Shown here piece after piece: positions 53,509-60,738 of a DNA stretch of 64,000 bases (position 1 is its first letter; every line of letters begins with the position of its first letter). Under the pieces are notes generated by a model that worked only from the letters and a program-made list of their open reading frames with translations, did no database searches and had not been told where the DNA came from. The translations under genes were made by a program, and so were the position numbers. Source of the DNA: Modestobacter italicus (lineage in GTDB: Bacteria; Actinomycetota; Actinomycetes; Mycobacteriales; Geodermatophilaceae); NCBI RefSeq assembly GCF_019799965.1, contig NZ_JABGCJ010000004.1:1-64000 (forward strand), read 5' to 3'.

Positions 53509-54666
53509 GTGGCCGAAAGCGGAGCGATCGAAGACGGCGCCACGGGAGTTCCGCCAGTCGGGTCAGCGAAAGCCCGGGGCAGCAAGGGCGCGCTAGTGCG
53601 ACTCCGGCGGACACCCCGAAAGCAGACCACGGCCTCGTCGTCCGGATCACGGCGACGCCCGCCGAAGGACCCCGTTGACCTCATCGAGCACCAAGAACGC
53701 GCGCGAACACTGCGGCAACAAATACTGCAAAACGCCGTACCGATCACCTCTGCGACCGTACTAGCCTTCGCGATTCTCAAGATTCTATTGGTCGCTCACG
53801 CTAACGTGAACACAGCTCTGGCGATCGTCCGCAGCTCCGGTACCGTTCAAATCGTTACCGGCGCCATCGTCTTGGCCGTACCATTCTTGGCTACGGGTCT
53901 AAATAATGCTATCGCAATCTGGGCGGGTTCGGACTCCAAGTTCAACAGATACGAGCGACGCCGACTTTGGTGGTTCTACGGACTGTCCCTGTTTTACCTG
54001 TCACAAGTGCTTCCCTGGACTCTTACTGCACTCCTTCTGCTATTCTCAGTGTTCTATGTCTTCAGGTGGGTGCGGCGACGACGAAAGGTCGAGTTGGACC
54101 TTCTCCCTGCAACCACCGAGGCGGCACCTCGATTCAACCGGCAGCAGTTTCTTGACACTCCACCAGAGGATGCCCAGTTACGCCGACTGTGGAGCGAGTA
54201 CAAGCTGACGTACGCTTATCTCAAGCAACCACCGTCTGCGCACACAGATCCGAAGACTCACGCCGAGGAGTCGGCAAATTTAACACGACTAGCTGATGAG
54301 TACAACGCCAGAGTCGAGGCCATCCAAGCAGCTGGCCGACCCACCATCGACGCGGCGGCAATCGCCCTCTTGGCGACAGTCTTACTCCCCGTCGTGCAAC
54401 AGTCGATCAACGACAAGGTGTGGTTGCCGGCCGAAGTTGTGACCACCAGTTATCGCGAGCCCATCATTGGATACGTCGTCAGCGAGGCGAATGACTGGAC
54501 GACACTACTGCGCGAAAGGGATCGAAAAATCGTCTCGATACGAAGCGACTCGATATCCCGTCGCGAAGTATGTCGCGTCGAGAACTCGCAAAGTCAGACC
54601 GTGACCATTTACGACCTGATCGGGGAACGCGACCCCGACTACTCGAAATGTCCGACAGAAGACTAG
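53509..54666 (+). CDS. Unrecognised membrane protein in a low-GC insert
   Basis: 385 residues. A basic, Ser/Arg-rich N-terminus of 60 residues, a short helix (IEHQERARTLRQQIL), hydrophobic segments at about 77-97, 109-139 and 152-188 (the last long enough for a turn), an Arg-rich stop RWVRRRRK, a charged helical domain (190-275), a fourth span at about 278-298, and a C-terminal domain of about 85 residues with two Cys (REVCRVENS and SKCPTED) that could pair outside the cell. No known family or catalytic motif seen. Codon use is strikingly A/T-rich for this genome. A surface, immunity or defence role is possible but unsupported. Confidence 0.7.
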   Translation: MAESGAIEDGATGVPPVGSAKARGSKGALVRLRRTPRKQTTASSSGSRRRPPKDPVDLIEHQERARTLRQQILQNAVPITSATVLAFAILKILLVAHANVNTALAIVRSSGTVQIVTGAIVLAVPFLATGLNNAIAIWAGSDSKFNRYERRRLWWFYGLSLFYLSQVLPWTLTALLLLFSVFYVFRWVRRRRKVELDLLPATTEAAPRFNRQQFLDTPPEDAQLRRLWSEYKLTYAYLKQPPSAHTDPKTHAEESANLTRLADEYNARVEAIQAAGRPTIDAAAIALLATVLLPVVQQSINDKVWLPAEVVTTSYREPIIGYVVSEANDWTTLLRERDRKIVSIRSDSISRREVCRVENSQSQTVTIYDLIGERDPDYSKCPTED

Positions 54667-54669
54667 GCA

Positions 54670-54698
54670 CCCCCTTGTATAGTCGAGCAACGAGGGGG
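54670..54698 (+). terminator. Terminator-like hairpin after the insert's gene
   Basis: CCCCCTTG and CGAGGGGG can pair (8 bp with one G-T) around a 13-nt loop, 4 nt past the stop at 54666. Confidence 0.45.
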
Positions 54699-54933
54699 AC
54701 GCGACACCACCCCCACCGGTTATCGGACGCATCGGACGGTGCCAGCGCTCTCGACTCGAGAGTCGGAGCGGACCACAGCGAGGTAAGCCTCACGCTCACA
54801 AGCCATCCCACGCGAACGGCAGCGCAAGACAGTGATTTCGACGACGTTATTAATGATCGACCGCGCTCAACATGTGCCTCATGAGATACACAAGCATGGG
54901 ACGCGCTCGACGATGGACTATGGCTTCGCCATC

Positions 54934-55005
54934 ATGAGTCGCCGCGACCACAGGCATCTCAATGCACTTCCAGGTCTCACCGAAGTGACCGTGGGAACGG
55001 CGGAT
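54934..55005 (+). pseudogene. Decayed 5' end of a spermidine-synthase-like gene
   Basis: ATG 54934 begins MSRRDHRHLNALPGLTEVTV and continues GTAD. The intact gene at 55109 begins VSRRDRGHLTALPGPTEVAG and continues GMAE: 15 of the first 24 residues agree, then similarity stops. The fragment has the insert's low-GC codon use, so it looks like the remnant of a foreign relative rather than a fresh duplication of the host copy. Confidence 0.65.
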
Positions 55006-55089
55006 CCGCGATCGCGCCGTCTTAAGCAGCATGGTCGCGAGAAGCACCACCGGGCGCAGCGCCAGCGTGCGCATTGCCGTCGGTGCCGG

Positions 55090-55117
55090 CCCTCGTGAGC
55101 CGGCCCTCGTGAGCCGG
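55090..55117 (+). repeat. 14-bp tandem duplication at a gene start
   Basis: CCCTCGTGAGCCGG twice in tandem, each with a GTG. Only the second GTG (55109) is in frame with the spermidine-synthase-like gene. Confidence 0.85.
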
Positions 55118-55969
55118 CGCGACCGGGGCCACCTGACCGCGCTGCCCGGGCCCACCGAGGTCGCCGGTGGGATGGCGGAGCTGCTGGCCGACGCCGACCG
55201 GGACGGTTCCTGGCAGCTGCTGCTGGACGGCACCCCGCAGTCCCACGTCGACCTGACCGACCCGACGTACCTGGAGTTCGAGTACGTCCGCCGGATGGGC
55301 CACGTCCTGGACCTGGTCGCCGAGCCGGGCACCCCGCTGGACGTCGTCCACCTGGGCGGCGGCGCGCTCACCCTGCCCCGCTACGTCGCGGTCACCCGGC
55401 CGGGCTCGGCGCAGCGGGTGATGGAGCTCGACGAGCCGCTCACCGAACTGGTCCGCCGCGACCTGCCGCTGCCCCGCGGTGCCCGGATCCGGGTGCGGGC
55501 CATCGACGCCCGGGAAGGGCTGGCCGCGCTGCCCGACGCCAGCGCGGACGTCGTCCTGGTCGACGTGTTCGCCGGCGCCCGCACCCCGGCGCACCTGACC
55601 ACCGTCGAGTTCGCCACCGACGTCGCACGGGTGCTGCGCCCCGGCGGCACGACCGCCTGGAACGTCTCCGACGGCCCGCCGCTGCGGTTCGCCCGGGCCG
55701 AGGCCGCGACGCTGCGCGCGGTGTTCGGCTCCGTGGCCCTGCTGGCCGAGCCGGGCACGCTGCGCGGCCGGCGGTTCGGCAACACCGTGGCGGTCGCCTC
55801 GGACGGCGAGCTGCCGATCGCCGCGCTCACCCGGCGCTGCGCGGGTGACCCGATGCCCTCACGGGTGGTCAGCGGGGATGAGCTGGACCGCTTCGTCGGC
55901 CAGGCGACGCCGGTGACCGACGCCGACGCGCAGCCCTCGCCGGCGCCACCGGCCGGCGTCTTCGACTGA
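55109..55969 (+). CDS. Spermidine synthase-like protein
   Basis: 286 residues. The polyamine-synthase fold is recognised by YLEFEYVRRMGHVLDLVAEP, VVHLGGGALTLPRYVAV (SAM loop), VMELDEPLTELVRRDLPLP and ADVVLVDVFAGARTPAHLTT. The catalytic YxD of true synthases is not evident, and many actinobacterial relatives lack proven aminopropyltransferase activity. GTG 55109 is favoured by the paralogous start at 54934; the frame is open upstream to ATG 55031. The gene lies directly right of the low-GC insert. Confidence 0.82.
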   Translation: MSRRDRGHLTALPGPTEVAGGMAELLADADRDGSWQLLLDGTPQSHVDLTDPTYLEFEYVRRMGHVLDLVAEPGTPLDVVHLGGGALTLPRYVAVTRPGSAQRVMELDEPLTELVRRDLPLPRGARIRVRAIDAREGLAALPDASADVVLVDVFAGARTPAHLTTVEFATDVARVLRPGGTTAWNVSDGPPLRFARAEAATLRAVFGSVALLAEPGTLRGRRFGNTVAVASDGELPIAALTRRCAGDPMPSRVVSGDELDRFVGQATPVTDADAQPSPAPPAGVFD

Positions 55970-56004
55970 TTGCCTCGGGGGTGCCCGGGTTCGCCGCCGG
56001 ACCG

Positions 56005-56010
56005 TAGGGT
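56005..56010 (+). promoter_or_regulatory. -10 box for the PspC gene (leaderless type)
   Basis: TAGGGT, 6 nt before ATG 56017. Confidence 0.55.
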
Positions 56011-56016
56011 CGGTGC

Positions 56017-56220
56017 ATGACCGCTCCCGCGTCCCGACGGATCACCCGCGACAGCCGGCACAAGGTCGTGGCCGGCGTCTGCGCAGGCCTGGCCCGGCGC
56101 TTCGGGCTGTCCCGCAACGGCCTGCGGCTCGCCTTCGTGGCGTCCTGCATCCTGCCCGGACCGCAGTTCATCGCCTACATCGTGCTGTGGGTCGTCATGC
56201 CCTCCGACGACCGGTACTGA
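56017..56220 (+). CDS. PspC domain protein
   Basis: 67 residues. RDSRHKVVAGVCAGLARRFG is the PspC signature, followed by one membrane helix (FIAYIVLWVVMP). PspC proteins sense or signal envelope stress. The gene stands alone behind a leaderless-type promoter. Confidence 0.9.
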   Translation: MTAPASRRITRDSRHKVVAGVCAGLARRFGLSRNGLRLAFVASCILPGPQFIAYIVLWVVMPSDDRY

Positions 56221-56245
56221 CCCACCCCGCCGCCGGGGCGGCCGC

Positions 56246-56533
56246 TCACCAGCTGGTGTTGCCCCGGGAGAGACCGCGGACGGCGGGCCGGACGTCCACC
56301 AGGTAGACGACGGCGGCGATCACCGCGGGGAGGCCCAGGAAGCTGAGCGGCCCCTGCCACAGCAGGACGAGCGTGGCGATGCCGGTGATCGCCATCCAGG
56401 CGGGCTTGGTGAGCTTGCCGGCCGCGACGAACCCTGCTGCCGGACGGATCAACGCGTCGACGAAGGCCCACACCGCGAGGGCGAGGGTCGCGTAGACGAC
56501 GACGAGGTTGACGAGCCCGTCGAAGGTGGCCAT
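56246..56533 (-). CDS. DUF2516 family membrane protein
   Basis: 95 residues with three or four helices: LVNLVVVYATLALAVWAFVD, AWMAITGIATLVLLWQGP and LPAVIAAVVYLVDVRP. This is DUF2516, of unknown function. In M. tuberculosis the homologue Rv0476 follows hbhA, the same order as here. ATG 56533 lies 6 nt after a TATCCT box, so it has its own promoter. Confidence 0.88.
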   Translation of the reverse strand: MATFDGLVNLVVVYATLALAVWAFVDALIRPAAGFVAAGKLTKPAWMAITGIATLVLLWQGPLSFLGLPAVIAAVVYLVDVRPAVRGLSRGNTSW

Positions 56534-56539
56534 GCCAGC

Positions 56540-56545
56540 AGGATA
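56540..56545 (-). promoter_or_regulatory. -10 box for the DUF2516 gene (leaderless type)
   Basis: TATCCT on the minus strand, 6 nt before ATG 56533. Confidence 0.6.
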
Positions 56546-56615
56546 GGCGCGTTCGCGGCCCGGCCGGCCCGGTGTCCCACGCGGCACCCCGGGGATGCCC
56601 CGGCGGAGTGAGACG

Positions 56616-56659
56616 CACCGCGCCCCGGCACCCGCCAGTGCGGGCGCCGGGGCGCGGTG
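56616..56659 (-). terminator. Terminator after the HBHA-like gene
   Basis: CACCGCGCCCCGGC and CCCGC pair with GCGGG and GCCGGGGCGCGGTG (19 pairs, one mismatch) around loop CAGT. It separates the HBHA-like gene from the DUF2516 gene. Confidence 0.75.
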
Positions 56660-56721
56660 TCAGGTCGCTCGCGGTGTCCGCTGCGCGCAGCGGGCGATGA
56701 GCTCGGTCGCGAGGAGCGTCG

Positions 56722-57606
56722 TCAGCCGGCGGTGTCGGGGGCCTTCGCCGGGACCGCCAGCGGGTCGGGCAGCGTCTCGGCCGCGGGGGCGGTGGCCTTC
56801 GCCGTCCGCTTGGGGGCGGCCTTGGCCGGGGTGGCCTTCGCGGCCTTGGCGGGCTTGGTGCTGGCGGGCTTGGTGGTGGCGGGCTCGCTGGTGGCCTGCT
56901 CGGTGGTCTTGGCCGCGGCGCCGCGGACCGTGCGCTTGGCCGACTCGGCTGCGGCCTCGGTGTCCTGGCCGACCTCGTCGAGGGCCTTGTCGGTGCGCGC
57001 CTTGGTCTTCTGCGCGACCGAGGTGATCTGGTCGGAGGCCTTGCCGACGGTCTCGCCGGTCTCGGCGAGCACGTCCTCCACGCCGTCCTCCACCGCGTCG
57101 ACGGCGCGCTCGGTGCGGGCCGCGACCTTGCGGAACACCGGCTGGGTGCGCAGGCCGCCGACGACCTTCTCCCCGCGGCCGGCGAGCTCCTCGATGGCGG
57201 ACAGGGCCTGGGTGCGGGCGGCGTCGACCAGGCCGGTGACCGTGCCGAGCACCGTCTCCGGGCGCACGGTGGAGGCGGCGCTGGTCACGGCGGCGCGGGC
57301 CTGGGTGGCGGCGTCCTCGGCCTGGCTGCGGGCCTGGCCGGCCCGGGCGCGCGCCTCGGCGGCGGCGCGGGCCGCCCGCTCGCGAGCCTGCTCGGCTCGG
57401 GTGCGGGCGTCCTTGGCGGCCAGGTCGGCCTGCACCTGCGCCTCGCCGGGCAGCGCCTCGGCCCGCGAGCGGAAGGTGCCGACGACGGAGCGGGCGCGGT
57501 CGACCGCCGCGTCACCGGCGCCGAGCGCGGCCAGCAGGCCGGTGCGGACGATGGTCTCGCCCTGCTGCTTGAGGGTCTGGTGCTTCGGGGTGTCGGTGCG
57601 GCTCAT
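56722..57606 (-). CDS. HBHA-like coiled-coil protein with Lys/Ala/Pro-rich tail
   Basis: 294 residues. The N-terminal 40 residues (TLKQQGETIVRTGLLAALGA) are followed by a long Ala/Arg/Glu-rich coiled coil (residues about 40-110) and further helices to about 215; the C-terminal 75 residues repeat Lys-Ala-Pro/Thr units such as TKPASTKPAKAAKATPAKAA. Mycobacterial heparin-binding haemagglutinin has the same plan and the same neighbours (an XRE regulator before, DUF2516 after). Adhesion is proven only in mycobacteria; here surface or DNA/membrane organisation are alternatives. Overlaps the regulator gene by ATGA. Confidence 0.75.
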   Translation of the reverse strand: MSRTDTPKHQTLKQQGETIVRTGLLAALGAGDAAVDRARSVVGTFRSRAEALPGEAQVQADLAAKDARTRAEQARERAARAAAEARARAGQARSQAEDAATQARAAVTSAASTVRPETVLGTVTGLVDAARTQALSAIEELAGRGEKVVGGLRTQPVFRKVAARTERAVDAVEDGVEDVLAETGETVGKASDQITSVAQKTKARTDKALDEVGQDTEAAAESAKRTVRGAAAKTTEQATSEPATTKPASTKPAKAAKATPAKAAPKRTAKATAPAAETLPDPLAVPAKAPDTAG

Positions 57607-58100
57607 GCCGTCTCCTCCTGGGGGTTCGGGGTGGTGGGGGCAGCGGCCTGCTCACGGGCCAGCTGGGCGGCGTGCTCGCGGGCATAGGTCTCGTACAGCT
57701 CGAGGAGCACCGCCTTGTGCCGCTCGGACAGCGCCTCGTCGGCGCGGATCGCGGCGACCGTGCCGGCGGTGCCGGCGCGGCGGTCGAGGATGCCGGCCTG
57801 CTCGTAGAGCGTCTCCGCGGAGATCTTCAGGCCGCGGGCGATCTGCCCCAGGATCTCCGCCGAGGGCTTGCGCAGGCCGCGCTCGACCTGGGACAGGTAG
57901 GGGTTGCTGACCCCGGCCGCCCGGGCGAGCTCACGAAGCGACACCTGGGCGGCACTGCGCTGGCTGCGGATGAACTCGCCGACCTGCGAACCGACGGCCG
58001 GCACGTTCGAGGCCACCGTCGACGCCTCGGCGGCAGCCGTCGCGACGGTCCCCCGGACCGCGGTCACCTGCTCCCGGACGAACTCCGTGGGTCGCTGCAC
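57603..58100 (-). CDS. XRE family transcriptional regulator (Rv0474-like)
   Basis: 165 residues. The helix-turn-helix is SLRELARAAGVSNPYLSQVE followed by RGLRKPSAEILGQIARGL. A 45-residue Ala/Val-rich region precedes it and a helical tail follows. It probably regulates itself and the HBHA-like gene, with which it overlaps. GTG 58100 lies 6 nt after a TAGCGT box. Confidence 0.88.
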   Translation of the reverse strand: MQRPTEFVREQVTAVRGTVATAAAEASTVASNVPAVGSQVGEFIRSQRSAAQVSLRELARAAGVSNPYLSQVERGLRKPSAEILGQIARGLKISAETLYEQAGILDRRAGTAGTVAAIRADEALSERHKAVLLELYETYAREHAAQLAREQAAAPTTPNPQEETA

Positions 58101-58106
58101 GCCACC

Positions 58107-58112
58107 ACGCTA
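58107..58112 (-). promoter_or_regulatory. -10 box for the XRE-HBHA operon (leaderless type)
   Basis: TAGCGT on the minus strand, 6 nt before GTG 58100. Confidence 0.55.
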
Positions 58113-58177
58113 ACCCAGAGTGCTAGCTCCTGCAAGCGGCGGGCAAGCGGCGCGCGAGCGAGGGTGACCCGTGGAGC

Positions 58178-58215
58178 GCAGGGTCGAGCCGCGTGCGCAC
58201 GCGGCTCGACCCTGC
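58178..58215 (-). terminator. Perfect 38-bp palindrome (terminator or protein site)
   Basis: Half-site CAGGGTCGAGCCGCGTGC is followed at once by its exact complement, extended by one more pair. As RNA it forms a very stable stem, 102 nt past the asparaginase stop on the minus strand. Confidence 0.65.
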
Positions 58216-58226
58216 CCGGCGCGGGT

Positions 58227-58271
58227 CGAGCCGGGCGGGGCCGAGCCGGGCGGGGCCGAGCCGGGCAGAGT
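58227..58271 (+). repeat. 15-bp tandem repeat, three copies
   Basis: CGAGCCGGGCGGGGC twice exactly (58227-58241, 58242-58256), then CGAGCCGGGCAGAGT (58257-58271). It lies between the palindrome and the asparaginase gene end. Confidence 0.8.
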
Positions 58272-58316
58272 CCACCCCTCCATGGGTCCAGCCGGGGCAG
58301 GGTCCAGCCGGTCCGG

Positions 58317-59315
58317 TCAGCCGAGGACGGCGGACGCGCGCACCGAGCCGACCACGCCCTCACCGCCGGACACCGGTGTGCTCACCCAGCGGGACAGCGT
58401 CTCCGCCGGCACGCCCAGCCGCAGCAGCCCGGCGGCCAGCGCGGGGGTCCGGCCGCGGTCCCCACCGTCGTCCAGCTTCAGGGCCACGGCGCCCTTGCCG
58501 GGCAGCGCGGCGACGTGCACGCCGTCGGCGCCGCCCTTGACCAGCAGGCCGTCCACCGCCTGCATCAGCTCGGTGTCCTCACGGCCGGTGCCGGCGATCA
58601 GCCACGGGTGGGCGCGCATCGCATCGGCCACCAGCCGCTCCGGGGTGCCCGGCTCGGCCTGCACCAGCGAGAGCACACCGCGGGCCAGGCCGGTGAGCGA
58701 GATCGCGTGCTGCGGAGCGCCACAGCCGTCGATCACGACTGCGGCCACCGGCTCGCCGGACACCTCGCCCAGCCGCGCCTCGATCGCCCGCTGCAGCGGG
58801 TGCCCTGGGTCCAGGTAGCCCGCCGTCGGCCAGCCCGCGGCCACACACGCCGAGAGCATCGCCGCGTGCTTGCCCGAGCAGTTCATCGCCAGCCGCTCCG
58901 GCGCCCGGCCGGACACCAGCCACTGCGCCCGGGTGGCCTCGTGGCCCGGCAGGGCAGGCGGGCAGCCCAGGTCGTCGGCGGTCAGCCCGGCGGCGGCGAG
59001 CAGCTCGGCGGCCAGCTCGCGGTGCCCGTCCTCACCGCTGTGCGAGGCCGCGGCGATGGCCAGCTCGCGGTCGTCCCGGGGGCGCCACCCGGCCCGCAGG
59101 TAGGCGGTCGCCTGGACCGGCTTGTTCGACGAGCGCGGCAGCACCGGCCGGGCGACGTCCCCGGCCGTCAGCAGCGGCTCGCCGTCGGCCCCCAGGACGA
59201 CGAGCGCCCCCCGGTGCACCGACTCCAGCACCTCGTCGTCGAAGCCGGCCCGCCACACCTCGACCAGAACCGGGTCCTCGGGCCAGGTGGTCAGGTCGCC
59301 GGCGCCCACCGGCAT
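58317..59315 (-). CDS. Asparaginase (Rhizobium etli ReAV type)
   Basis: 332 residues. The class 3 asparaginase signatures are PRSSNKPVQATAYL, MNCSGKHAAMLSACV and VVIDGCGAPQHAISL, with the Ser-Lys pairs and zinc-ligand Cys of that family. It would hydrolyse asparagine to aspartate and ammonia. ATG 59315 overlaps the rsiG stop by one base (TGATG), the last gene of the fur operon. Confidence 0.88.
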   Translation of the reverse strand: MPVGAGDLTTWPEDPVLVEVWRAGFDDEVLESVHRGALVVLGADGEPLLTAGDVARPVLPRSSNKPVQATAYLRAGWRPRDDRELAIAAASHSGEDGHRELAAELLAAAGLTADDLGCPPALPGHEATRAQWLVSGRAPERLAMNCSGKHAAMLSACVAAGWPTAGYLDPGHPLQRAIEARLGEVSGEPVAAVVIDGCGAPQHAISLTGLARGVLSLVQAEPGTPERLVADAMRAHPWLIAGTGREDTELMQAVDGLLVKGGADGVHVAALPGKGAVALKLDDGGDRGRTPALAAGLLRLGVPAETLSRWVSTPVSGGEGVVGSVRASAVLG

Positions 59316-59884
59316 CAGGCGCCGTGCCGGGACTCGTCGGCCAGCAGCTGGGCCACGTCGGCCAGGCCCTCGCGGTAGCGCCGGGCCAGCTCACCGGCGA
59401 CGGCGTCCATCACCTGCTGCACCCCGCGGCGCCGCTCGGAGAGGTTCCGCTCCCCCTCGCCCAGCGCGCGGGCGGCCTGCTCCAGCCGCTCGTCGGACAG
59501 CGAGGGGACGTCGGAGAGGTCGACGCCGGGCGCCAGGCCGTTCACCCAGGTCTCGAACTGCTCGGGCGAGGTCGGCTGCACGGTCTGGTGCCGACCGAGG
59601 CCGTGCGCCGGGCCGCGGCCCTTCTCCGAGAGGATCTCCGGCAGCAGGTCGACCAGCGACCGGCCGTCGTGCTCGGCCCGCCGCTGGAGCTCGCGGCGGA
59701 CGATGTCCAGCCGGCCCTGCAGCAGCCGCCGGGTGTAGGAGAGGTTGACCTCCTCCTGCTCGGCGCGGTGCCGCAGCGCACGCACCTCGGCCATCGGCAG
59801 CTCCTCGACGCCGTCCAGGAACGACGGGTCGAGCAGCTCGTCGACGCCGGCGCCGCCGGCGGGAGCGGGGGTGGGGGCAGTCAT
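59315..59884 (-). CDS. rsiG: RsiG, c-di-GMP-dependent anti-sigma factor
   Basis: 189 residues. The c-di-GMP-binding motif E-x3-S-x2-R-x3-Q-x3-D occurs twice without a mismatch: Glu45-Ser49-Arg52-Gln56-Asp60 (EVNLSYTRRLLQGRLD) and Glu145-Ser149-Arg152-Gln156-Asp160 (ERNLSERRRGVQQVMD), exactly 100 residues apart, on two predicted long helices. In Streptomyces, RsiG with c-di-GMP sequesters the sigma factor WhiG. WhiG is not in the window. ATG 59884 overlaps the BKACE gene (ATGA). This is a highly specific match. Confidence 0.92.
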   Translation of the reverse strand: MTAPTPAPAGGAGVDELLDPSFLDGVEELPMAEVRALRHRAEQEEVNLSYTRRLLQGRLDIVRRELQRRAEHDGRSLVDLLPEILSEKGRGPAHGLGRHQTVQPTSPEQFETWVNGLAPGVDLSDVPSLSDERLEQAARALGEGERNLSERRRGVQQVMDAVAGELARRYREGLADVAQLLADESRHGA

Positions 59885-60738
59885 CGCGGGACCTCCACGG
59901 GAACGGGGGCGGTACGGGGGCTGATGCCCAGCAGCTGCCGGGCCTCGGTCGGAGACAGTGGCGGGCGCTGGGCGATCCGGGCGAGCCCGGCCGCGCGGGC
60001 CACCAGCTGGGCGTTGTCGCGCACCGGCTCACCGGGCGCGTAGGTCAGCGTGTCCTCCATGCCGATGCGGAGGTGGCCCCCGGCGGAGAGCGCGGCGAGC
60101 ATCACCGGCAGCGAGGTGCGGCCCACGCCGGTCGCGGCGAAGGTGGCGCCGGCGGGGAGGAACGGCAGGCAGGCGGCCAGCGCCGCCGTCGTCCCGGGCA
60201 TGCCGCCGGGCACGCCCATCACCAGGTCGACGTGCACGTGGCCACCGTGCGGCGGGCCGTGCCGGTCCAGCAGCCGGGTGAGCGTGGCCAGCTGCCCGAG
60301 GTCGAACACCTCGTACTCCGGCACGATCCCGCGCTGCTGCATCCGGGTGTGCAGCTCGACGATGAGGTCCCACGGGTTGTAGAAGACGTCCCGGCCGAAG
60401 TTCACCGTGCCCAGCGACAGCGAGGCCGCGTCCGGCTCGGCGTCCAGCACCGCCAGCCGGGCGTCGGCCGGGTCGGTGACCGCGCCACCGGTGGACAGCT
60501 GGACCACCAGGTCCGAGGACTCGCGGACGGCGGCGACCACCTCGCGCACCCGCGGCAGGTCCAGCGTGGGCCGGGTGTCGGCACCCCGCACGTGCAGGTG
60601 CAGCACCGCGGCACCCAGCGCCTGACCGTCCCGCGCGGTGCCGGCCACCTCCTCGACGGTGACCGGCAGCGCCGGCACGTCGGCCTTGGCCGACTCCGCG
60701 CCGGTGGGCGCGAGGGTCAGGAGCGTGCCGGGCGTCAC
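59881..60738 (-). CDS. BKACE family protein (3-keto-5-aminohexanoate cleavage enzyme-like)
   Basis: 285 residues, TIM barrel, formerly DUF849. LLTLAPTGAESAKAD, AAVLHLHVRGADTRPTL (zinc His-x-His), YEVFDLGQLATLTRLL and HVHVDLVMGVPGG are seen. The family condenses beta-keto acids with acetyl-CoA; the true substrate is open. GTG 60738 overlaps ygfZ as GTGA. Confidence 0.85.
   Translation of the reverse strand: MTPGTLLTLAPTGAESAKADVPALPVTVEEVAGTARDGQALGAAVLHLHVRGADTRPTLDLPRVREVVAAVRESSDLVVQLSTGGAVTDPADARLAVLDAEPDAASLSLGTVNFGRDVFYNPWDLIVELHTRMQQRGIVPEYEVFDLGQLATLTRLLDRHGPPHGGHVHVDLVMGVPGGMPGTTAALAACLPFLPAGATFAATGVGRTSLPVMLAALSAGGHLRIGMEDTLTYAPGEPVRDNAQLVARAAGLARIAQRPPLSPTEARQLLGISPRTAPVPVEVPR

Larger units (their letters stand above)
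53467..55108. mobile_element. Low-GC insert (candidate horizontally acquired segment)
   Basis: From about 53.5 to 55.05 kb GC drops to near 50-55% by eye and codon third positions use A and T freely, unlike every neighbour. It carries one membrane protein gene and a decayed gene start. No integrase, transposase, terminal repeat or tRNA is seen, so the borders (just after 53466 and near 55030-55108) rest on composition only. Confidence 0.6.
54667..55108. other. 442-bp stretch without an intact gene
   Basis: Contains a terminator-like hairpin (54670-54698), a CTCTCGA-C-TCGAGAG inverted repeat (about 54749-54763), a degenerate gene start (54934-55005) and a 14-bp tandem repeat at the right edge. 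Low GC until about 55030. No complete reading frame with a plausible start is seen. Confidence 0.6.

Noticed and set aside
53467-55108. Attachment sites, integrase or terminal repeats bordering the low-GC insert
   Set aside because: I looked at both borders and found no direct repeat longer than chance, no tRNA and no recombinase gene, so a specific mobile-element type cannot be named.
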